DNA of 64,000 nucleotides. Origin: Hyposmocoma kahamanoa (taxonomy: Eukaryota > Arthropoda > Insecta > Lepidoptera > Cosmopterigidae). The DNA lies in NCBI RefSeq assembly GCF_003589595.1, contig NW_020653750.1, positions 5,897,688 through 5,961,687 on the forward strand, given 5' to 3'. Each line of letters begins with the position of its first letter. Positions within the stretch are counted from its first letter, which is position 1. This document shows, piece by piece, positions 56,529 through 64,000 of this stretch. A program made the position numbers and the translations under genes. The notes under the pieces were generated by a model. It did not search any database and was not told the DNA's origin. It was given only the letters and a program-made list of their open reading frames with translations.

Positions 56529-57849
56529 TATGTATTTGGTGTGAAACCACGATTCCGAAAAATTTCCACGATAGAAAAAAATTCTCAAAACTTACCTCGG
56601 AATTTTACAAGAATACCGCTGTATTCAATAGGTACTGTAGGTTCACACACCAATGATTTGTATTATATCAACTGAACTAAATAGAATACGTATAATATAT
56701 AAAATATATATTTTTGAAATGGCTTTAATTTCCTTTGTAAAAAAATAAATTCTGAAATAAAGCCAATATCCCTGTCGCTCGACCCAAGCAAAATGAACCG
56801 TATTAGTAGTGAAAAAATTGAATTCGAGCTGAGGTAGTGTCGATTCTGACGGGGCAATGTATACGCTTCTATAACAATACTCTAATTGTTATTTTTTTTA
56901 TTTGAAAATTATAATAAAGTAAAATGATAGATATCGGTATTGTACAGCTTTTGTGTACTTGGACGACAGAAATCCATGAGAGTGATCTATGTAACTCTTT
57001 CAGGGTTTTTCTATTTACGACATTTTTATACAAAAATCGTACATTGCAACTATAATCAAACATCTATTCATAAAAAGTATTCCATAATCGTATTATTGTC
57101 TGAGATTGACTACAACTCTAATTCTTATTATTATGTTGTACAGGGTTATGTATAGAACACTAACAACCTCTCAGGACAATATTATTAACTAAATAAACAA
57201 CACCATTGTTCGACGACTTTTAATAATTCATCAGATTTTACTTTCATGCAAAAATAAATATATTTAAATAAATAACGATTTATTAAATTTAGTAAATGGT
57301 AATAACTCTGTGGAGTATGGGGGTGGAAGGCGTCGCGGAGGACTATTGCACGTTTGAACTTATTCTACCAAATACATATCTTAAAAGTGTCAGATAGTAC
57401 AACAAAAACTTAAAAGTTTATTTTTGGTAAATTTATTATTAAAAGTCATGGAACAAAAGCAGTTTTTGTTTATTTTGTTAAATATATAGTCCTGTGACTC
57501 TGTGTGTGTTGAAAACAATGTATATCTTGTATATCTTTATTTCAGGTAGATATATTTAACTTAATGACTACGATAGTAAAAACAATAAAATTTGGTGGTT
57601 GTCAGCAAAAAAATATCCTTATGAAAAGAAGAAAAAGAAAGAAGAAGGAGAAGAACCACATTAGGGGGATACGTACCGTTATGTATAAAAATAGGCTAGG
57701 GCGTGCGTGCGAGCGTGCGTGTGTGTGTGTTTTAGCATAAACAGTTATCGATTAATTTCTTTCGTAGAATCTTGAAACCTCCTGAAAAGTTGTTATTTTA
57801 CAGATGTGGCCTTATTACACGAAAGCGAACCTGTCGATACAACATTATT

Positions 57850-58175
57850 TCTTTTTTTTTTTTTTTTTTTTTTTTTATGACATTAAGTAACGGGACGAAC
57901 AAGTCGTGTGCCTGATGGTAAGCTACACGCCTGCCCATAACAGTTGCAGTGCCACCAAGAGCTTTAAATTACAAAGATCTTGGGGGCACTGCCACTGCGC
58001 CCGTCACCCTGAGACATAAGTTGACAAGTCTCATGTGCCTGTAATTTCACCAGCACCCTTACCCTTCACAACCGGAACACAGTAATGTGACCATTACTGC
58101 TTGGCGGCAGAAATAGGTAAGGTGGCAGTACTTCCCTGGACGAGCTCTTTCACAAGGAGCTCTACTGCTACTAAA
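57850..58175 (-). repeat. Poly(A) retroposon family P, full-length copy (right arm)
   Basis: A T-tract at 57849-57876, then ATGACATTAAGTAACGGG and so on to GGAGCTCTACTGCTACTAAA. It is the mirror of 52190-52512. Confidence 0.85.
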
Positions 58176-58799
58176 TATTTTCTATGGTATCTTTATCTTA
58201 TCCGAAACATATTCTGCTGAAAGATGTCATTGGTCCACGCAGTAAGAAGGGCGACTGCTAGGGGTGCTGTATAATTTGCCATACAAAATTGAACAAAAAG
58301 TCTTTTACGCGACAATTGTCACCTTAAACTCATGGTAAATGCACTGGTGGAAACATGGTTGTAACAACATGGTGGCAACCGTTGTATTTGAGTAGCAGTT
58401 AAAATAAATACTAGGTAAGATTAAAAATTACTACTACAAAAGGCAACTCTGAACACATAGGGGGCGTAAAATTTACGACGTGTTTGACGTCCGCTAGCGG
58501 CTCGCGATAAAATATTAAAGTTGCCCGTGGCGATTTATGTGACGGGACCATGTTATACTACACATGATTTGCAACGGCACGTGACTATACTTTAGTTTAT
58601 AATAGCATTACAAATAACCTAACATTAATATAATATGTGTCAAGCCACATATGTTATTTGAAGAAATGTCTGCAAGTTTTTCGTCGTAGTATTCCGAAAT
58701 AAATGCGCGTAATATAACGAAAGAAAAAAATATTAAGTAGGTACTAGTCGTCATGCCTACGTGTTGAAAATTATCATACATAGGTTAAGTTGTAGGGAT

Positions 58800-58880
58800 T
58801 TTTGTGATACTTATCATTGATAATTATCATAATAATTATCACGATAATTGTCTTGATAAATATACCTTGATAATTATTTT
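58800..58880. repeat. Cluster of GATAATTATC palindromes
   Basis: Five or more GATAA/TTATC units lie within about 75 bp (TTGATAATTATCATAATAAT, CACGATAATTGTC, CTTGATAATTATTTTG). A further pair lies at 59580-59605. They match the WGATAR consensus but may be simple AT-rich repeat. Confidence 0.6.
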
Positions 58881-58894
58881 GATATAATGTAATT

Positions 58895-59185
58895 TTTTGT
58901 TTTTTATAATATCAAGTGACTGGACGAACAAGCCGTGCGTCTGATTTTAAGCTATACGCCTGTCCATAACAATTGTAGTGCCCCTCAGAGCTTTAAATCG
59001 CAAAGATCTGAGGGGCACTGCCACTGCGCCCGACATTCTGAGACATAAGTTGACAAGTCCCATGTGGCTGTAATTTTACCAGTACCCTGACCCTTACAAA
59101 CCGGAACACAGTAATGCTAATAATAGGTAAGGTGGCAGTACTTCTCTGGACGAACTCTTTCACGAGGAGCTCCACCGCTACTGAA
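58895..59185 (-). repeat. Poly(A) retroposon family P, full-length copy (right arm, outer)
   Basis: AAGTGACTGGACGAACAAGC to GGAGCTCCACCGCTACTGAA. The left-arm partner at 51640 has lost most of it. Confidence 0.85.
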
Positions 59186-59671
59186 TGGAACAACAAAGTG
59201 CTATCGCTAGCAATGTAGTACCACGTATTCGCGACCGAGACGTATCCAAACGTGTCAAATTTCAATCCAAAATGTCACAAACCAATCGTATTCCCAAGGA
59301 TTTTTCTTCAAGTTTATTTCGTTTTCTCACTGTTAGAAAATAGTAGAGACGCAACAACTATGAATCAGCACAGATAATAATGTATAAATGTCTGATAATC
59401 ATTTATTCTATCTAGATAATAATTTATTCATTTAAAAACTAAATTAATTACATAATTATGTCAATCCGCAACGAAGGTCTCGTCAGGAAGATACAAATAT
59501 AAATTAGCAACGGGCTTCGTAACATAATTATAACGTCATTATTACGTCATATATATATGTATATGTATATATATGTATAGATAATTATCACGATAATTAT
59601 CAAAGAAATCAAATATGTTGAAAACTTCGATCACTGGTTTTTTTTAAACGGACATCTTAGTTTCAGAAATA

Positions 59672-61206
59672 CACACATCAAAAGTGTCTAGGGATCAAGT
59701 ACGTTTAAGAGTATTGCTGCAATTAGGGTTAATTATATTAACTTTTTTGTATCGCTATTGATACTTTTTAGTGAGTTTTAACATTTAAATAAGGAATATT
59801 GTTCAAAATTCGATAATAAGAAGAAAATCGATTGTCAATGTGGTTTTGTATAAAAATGAGTTATAGCGTTTTGACAAAATCATTACAATATCTGCATCGG
59901 AACCGAAACAATTTACATTATTATGGAGAGACGACATCATTTAACCCGAGAAGTGTTGAAAATGTTGGAAGCTGGTTCCAGGCAACGTGCTGTGGCTTTC
60001 ACTCTTAACACTACACAGAGCGTCATAAGTCGCCTCTGGACGCGCTATCGCATGACGGGCAGCGTGGCCGAGCGGCATGGAGGACGATCTCGTATCACAA
60101 CTCGCAGACAGGACCGGTATATCCAAAATACTGCTCGACGGAATCGTACCATGACCGCCATGATGTTGGTTACGAGGCTCCACAGCTCCTCAGGCTTGCT
60201 AATAAGCGATCAAACAATCCGAAATCGTTTACGTGAAGTGGGTCTGCGATCCCGAAGGCCGCTCAGAGTTCCACCTATTGCACCCTGCAATCGCAGGACC
60301 CGTTTACGATGGGCTCGCGAACACAGAAACTGGGAGGAAGAAGACTGGCGCTATGTGTGCTTTTCGGATGAATCCCGCTTCGGTATGAGACCGAATACAA
60401 GACGTACTCGAGTTTGGAGAACATCTGGACGTCATGAACGTTTGAGATATTGTCAGGAAGTTCATCCATATGGTGGGGGAACAATAATGATATGGGCCGG
60501 TATTTGGATCGGCGGAAGAACCGATCTCATTTGGATCAGGGGTAACCTCAATGCTCAAGTTTACGCAGAGAGAATTGTTTCAGATGTTATCATCCCTTTG
60601 CGAGGCCGGTTGGGTGATTCATTTCAACTAATGCATGACAACGCACGTCCACACACGGCTAGAGTCGTAACACGCATTCTTGCCGAAGCTCGTATCAACG
60701 TTCTGCCGTGGCCTGCTCAATCGCCAGACCTCAATCCAATTGAGCACGCATGGGATATGCTTCAAAGAAGAGCTGTGCCGAGTATGCATACCGTACATAC
60801 TCTACAACAATATTTTGACTTGTTACAAAACACATGGGCGGCCATTCCTCAAAGTGATTTTGATGAACTCATCTTAAGCATGCCAAATCGCTGTAATTGT
60901 GTGATTCGTGTTAATGGTGGAAATATAGATTATTAATTTTCTTATTGTAAAGCAATAAAAATGAGCAAAATCATCATTTTCGCCATTTTTTTGTCATTTA
61001 ATTGACGCCGTTAATTTGAGTTTTTTCCCACAATTTGCAAAAACATGAATTTTAGTTTATTTTAATTAAATATAGGGGTAAGCGGTTAAATAAAACATAA
61101 GCATTAAAGTAAGAAGTCGTCCTGGAAGACTGGATTTTGTAAATATTGCTTAAATAATTTTTATTTCAAAAATATTCACTTGATCCCTAGACACTTTTGA
61201 TGTGTG
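59672..61206 (+). mobile_element. Complete Tc1-like element (1,535 bp), right arm only
   Basis: Inverted ends of about 28 bp (CACACATCAAAAGTGTCTAG and on) are flanked by TA (59670-59671, 61207-61208). The left arm has the empty site GTAACTATTTCTG (about 51160). The TIRs look identical over their length, which suggests recent insertion. Confidence 0.95.
59923..60936 (+). CDS. Tc1-like transposase, intact (337 aa)
   Basis: It mediates cut-and-paste movement of the 1.5-kb element. The ATG at 59923 gives MERRHHLTREVLKMLEAGSR. The N-terminal bipartite DNA-binding region (about residues 5-110) has a GRPR-like basic motif (GGRSR, 53-57) between its two helix-turn-helix parts. The catalytic domain has Asp149 (FSDESRF), Asp239 (MHDNARPH) and Glu274 (SPDLNPIEHAWD), with 34 residues between the last two: DD34E, as is normal for Tc1. 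Length is typical for the family (about 340). There are no stops or shifts, and the CDS sits between well-matched TIRs, so the element may be, or recently was, active. Confidence 0.95.
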   Translation: MERRHHLTREVLKMLEAGSRQRAVAFTLNTTQSVISRLWTRYRMTGSVAERHGGRSRITTRRQDRYIQNTARRNRTMTAMMLVTRLHSSSGLLISDQTIRNRLREVGLRSRRPLRVPPIAPCNRRTRLRWAREHRNWEEEDWRYVCFSDESRFGMRPNTRRTRVWRTSGRHERLRYCQEVHPYGGGTIMIWAGIWIGGRTDLIWIRGNLNAQVYAERIVSDVIIPLRGRLGDSFQLMHDNARPHTARVVTRILAEARINVLPWPAQSPDLNPIEHAWDMLQRRAVPSMHTVHTLQQYFDLLQNTWAAIPQSDFDELILSMPNRCNCVIRVNGGNIDY

Positions 61207-61512
61207 TAGTTACACGGTTCAAAGCCACGTAAACGTAACGTAAACAACGGTAATAAGCCTGCAATGAGCATTAACTGCGTAACGAGTACATGTATAATGC
61301 CGATATACTCTATAGGCACAGCCTTGCGCAGTTGAACCACCCGCATCGAATCAGATTGAATGTAGCAACTGTCATTTAAAATTTAACCTAATAGTGAAAC
61401 GGAAAGATATATATTTATTGCAATGTGGGGTTTATTGTATATGATGTTACTACCAAGTTTCATCAGCTTTTGTTTGCCTTTATGCATTTTATGACGCTGC
61501 TACGTCAGCGTA

Positions 61513-62791
61513 GTGTGTAGAATAGTCCAGTTACAAAAGAAAGTTTTTGATGCGGTTTCAAGTGAGAGTGAGTCGTTGCATAACTTAATATTAACTGGAA
61601 AATGGGGATTTGATAGGAGTACAGGCCAAAGCGAACATAAAGAGAGGTTTTCAGCTTTAGATTCCGACGATGATAGTAATGTTTTTATCACATCTTATGT
61701 ACCACTTCAATTAGTGGTTAATTCAGAATCAGAAAGTATTGTTTTATGGAAAAACCCTCTTCCCTCTTCCACTAGGTAATGCAGGCCTATTCGCTTTCAG
61801 TTTCTGAAAGAGAGTACTTCAGTATCTAAAGACTAGAAAGCATATTACAAAAAACAAATATGTAACTTGTTTCCAACAACTTGTTCTATAAATAATCGCG
61901 ATTTGAAAATTCTTCACTCTTTGCAATTCACTATGGTGGACGGTAAAATATGTAGTACCCTTTCTGATTCATCATCAAGTAAGTGTTATATTTGTGAGGC
62001 AACTCCTAAAGAGATTATCAAAATTATTTAACGTTTATTTGCAAATACAAAGCATCTCGAGTCGGTATGAGTTTGCTTTATCTCCGTCACGGAAGAAAGA
62101 AACGATGTGGTCTGTGATCTCCGTACATTCGTGGATTCGTTTTTTTGAATATTTTGCTTACAGGACACACGCTTACAGGATTAATGTTGAAATGGCAGGT
62201 AAGATCAGATGAAGATAAAAAAATTGTAGCAGATAAAAAACTTTATGGACAAAAAAATTTAGACTTAGTGGCGGAACTGGGACATCGAACGACGGTAATA
62301 CCGCGAGGAAATTTTTCATGAACTCTTCAATCTCAGTAGAAATAACGGGTTTACGTAAAGATTTAATTATCGTCGTTCTACTATTTTACAAGCTATGTCA
62401 TCAGGATATCATATTGATTCGGATACATTTAGGGGCTTTTGCTTTGGAAACTGCAGTAGAGTTAATACAGAAATATCCGAGGTACAATCTCCCAGCTTCC
62501 GTTCACAAGGTTCTCATTCATGGTGCTGATATCGTACAGTACGCCATGTTATCCATCGGGGAACTTTCCGACGGGGAACGGTCCAATTATACTGGACTTC
62601 GGAAACTTCCTCTTAAAAAAAGGTTGCTTGTCAAGACGGGTATTAGATTTATTGAGTTTGTAACAATTTTTTTTGTATTATTGATATTAGCTGTTTATGT
62701 CACGCAAAATAGGCGCTTTGTCGTCGAGTTGCGGAAACCAGCCCGTTGCATCAAGTACCAAGTACCAAGTTATGTCACACTTCATAAATAA
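61513..62791 (+). pseudogene. Decayed Transib/RAG1-like transposase
   Basis: Open pieces in several frames follow the order of a protein widespread in arthropod genomes that I take to be Transib-type, related to the RAG1 core: KWGFDRSTGQSEHKERF and NPLPSSTR (61513-61779), FTMVDGKICSTLSDSSSSK with CYICEATPKE (about 61930-62010), SVHSWIRFFEYFAYRTHAY (about 62130), then from 62390 the segment around ALETAVELIQKYPRYNLPAS with VHKVLIHGADIVQYAML. The last corresponds to the HK..AH region of RAG1. Stops and frameshifts separate all pieces. TIRs (expected CACWGTG-like) were not found. Family assignment is from memory of motifs and should be tested. Confidence 0.55.
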
Positions 62792-62927
62792 TGATTTATA
62801 TATTTTTTTAATTGTTTATATAATTAAGTTGATAAGATATGATATATATTCACAGGTATTATAATTATTTAAGTAAATATTGAGTACATAATCTTCTAAA
62901 TAAATACATATTCTGTATTACATAAAT
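62792..62927. other. AT-rich spacer
   Basis: No feature supported. Confidence 0.45.
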
Positions 62928-63893
62928 TTTTTTTTTTGTTAATCCGGGGGAATCTGCTTACAGATACCCCGGCCCCGCGGGGGCAGAGCCGAGGTTATGT
63001 AGGACTGGGCTGAACCCTTAAGGGGAGCAGCCCGACCGCACTAAACCCCCGGAGTGTTCCTCCTCTCCGCTGTAGGTGGGGGTACGGGTACGCTGTTGCA
63101 CTCGTCCGCGCCCCCACCAGCGGCTGGCCGCGCCCTGCGCAGCCCCTCCTCGAGAAGGGAGACACATCGGTTCCCCGACTCCGAACGTGAGCCTCGCCGA
63201 ACACCAGACGAGCCTTCCATCCCGGGCCCCTGTATGCTGGGCAACGAACTCCCCCGAGTCCGCTACCCAGGGGCCATGGGGGGCCAGGACAGCATCCACT
63301 CAACTGTGAAGTTCAGTGGCTGCTCCCCCAGCCCCCGCGGCGGATCTGATGGCAAGCTCCGCCGCAACACCTAACGCGCTTCCGCGCGGAGTCTCCGAAC
63401 AGAGTCCCTTGGAGCGCCCACCACGGGCCAACCGCCCACGTTCGGCCGCGGAGGATAGGACGAGCGGCAACGACACACCGACACGTCTCTTCCCCCTCGG
63501 CCCCGCCGCCACTGCATCATTAAAAGCGGTGCAGCCCCGCCAGGGTCGCGGAGGACAGGACGAGCGGCAACGACACACCGACACGTCTCTCCCCCCGCGA
63601 CCCTCCTCCTCGCGCATCCGCGCGGTCCCGGTGCCCAGACGAGCCTGCGCGGAACGCCCTCCTCCTCGGGCCAGCCTACCACCATCGGCCGGCCCCGTGG
63701 GTTCCTCTTAGCTTCACCGTGGGATGAAATCGACCACGGCTACTAGAGCCCCCCCGCCACGACAAGGCGGGAACCCCTTCGGGGAGGAGTTCGCCATCCT
63801 TCCTCAACTGTATAAAACCCTTGAAAACGTCCCACGCTCTTTACTAGATCTCCTGAAAAATCTAGATTGTTATCCATTTTTTTTTTTTTTTTT
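62928..63893 (-). mobile_element. GC-rich non-LTR retroelement 3' region, minus strand
   Basis: Read on the minus strand, a GC-rich block ends GCAGATTCCCCCGGATTAAC followed by a run of A (62928-62937 as T), a retrotransposon 3' end. A minus frame contains WVADSGEFVAQHTGARDGRL, text that I associate with R1-type 3' regions in moths. A 47-bp direct repeat (GACGAGCGGCAACGACACAC core) occurs at 63447 and 63547, exactly 100 bp apart. Long ORFs on both strands reflect GC bias. The 5' limit is set at the T-run near 63878-63893 but is uncertain. Confidence 0.5.
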
Positions 63894-64000
63894 CATTTTG
63901 TTAGACTATCAAAGACTCGTACACTTGTAATGAAACTTAAAAAAGAAATTACTCATAAAACTTATTTATTAACTGTCAATGTTATGTGACATTTGACATC
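63894..64000. other. AT-rich end of window
   Basis: No feature supported. Confidence 0.5.

Larger units (their letters stand above)
56351..61404 (-). repeat. Right arm of the large inverted repeat
   Basis: It mirrors 50966-54903. Length is 5,054 bp, or about 3,519 bp without the 1,535-bp Tc1-like element; the remaining excess over the left arm is explained by about 450 bp kept here but deleted there. Scattered single-base differences show that the arms have diverged and are not an exact copy of one read. Confidence 0.95.

Noticed and set aside
54188..57063. Identical 64-residue ORFs at 54188 and 56869 (and at 54394 and 56663) as a conserved gene pair
   Set aside because: They are mirror copies produced by the inverted repeat, and no codon structure or homology supports them.
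50966..61404. Inverted repeat as a pure assembly artefact (chimeric read)
   Set aside because: The arms differ by single-base changes, two deletions and one unique transposon each with proper target duplications. A simple fold-back artefact would give near-identical arms. Long-read confirmation is still desirable.
63018..63711. Six or more long ORFs on both strands
   Set aside because: GC-rich sequence lacks stops in all frames; the frames overlap on both strands, and the block ends in a poly(A) tract typical of a retroelement.

Overview
The window is eukaryotic and looks like an arthropod genome, most likely a moth or butterfly. It is AT-rich, has no operons or bacterial signals, and holds no intact single-copy host gene that I can recognise. 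It is dense in mariner/Tc1 DNA transposons, several tRNA-derived SINE families, foldback (MITE-like) elements and fragments of RTE-, jockey- and R1-like non-LTR elements and a Ty3/gypsy element. The lepidopteran assignment is inference from this repeat mixture; I could not search a database.

Layout. 0-4 kb: a unit with inverted ends and repeated subterminal motifs, containing exon-like pieces. 4-10.6 kb: poly(A) retroposon fragments, a foldback element, a retroposon-like insertion with an 11-bp target duplication and a hammerhead-like motif, a SINE and two copies of a recurrent 300-bp repeat. 10.6-15.4 kb: an intact mariner, a cluster of tRNA-derived SINEs, and a second full-length mariner nested inside a SINE. 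16-34 kb: mostly anonymous AT-rich DNA with small repeats, a GC-rich proline-coding block (about 18 kb), a 34-bp hairpin (21.1 kb), a promoter-like region with heat-shock-type elements (22.1 kb) and a foldback MITE (23.3 kb). 35.0-35.5 kb: a 66-bp tandem repeat broken by an assembly gap. 35.6-38.1 kb: a complete TIR- and TA-bounded transposon whose transposase gene has predicted introns and an unusual DD81E spacing. 39-46.5 kb: non-LTR fragments, SINEs and a GC-rich foldback. 47-49.8 kb: an internally deleted gypsy-type element. 51.0-61.4 kb: a large inverted repeat with arms of about 3.05 kb (insertions removed). It is centred on a mariner, with a non-autonomous mariner inserted only in the left arm and an intact Tc1-like element only in the right arm; each opposite arm keeps the empty target site. 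61.5-62.8 kb: a decayed Transib/RAG1-like transposase. 62.9-63.9 kb: a GC-rich retroelement end on the minus strand.

The coding content is almost wholly selfish DNA. Three transposase ORFs are open over full length: mariner at 11.0 kb, mariner at 14.1 kb (with its third catalytic Asp replaced by Glu) and Tc1 at 59.9 kb. The most unusual structures are the large inverted repeat with reciprocal empty sites, the intron-containing DD81E transposon, the TIR unit with repeated motifs at 0-4 kb, and the insertion at 7.9-8.5 kb.
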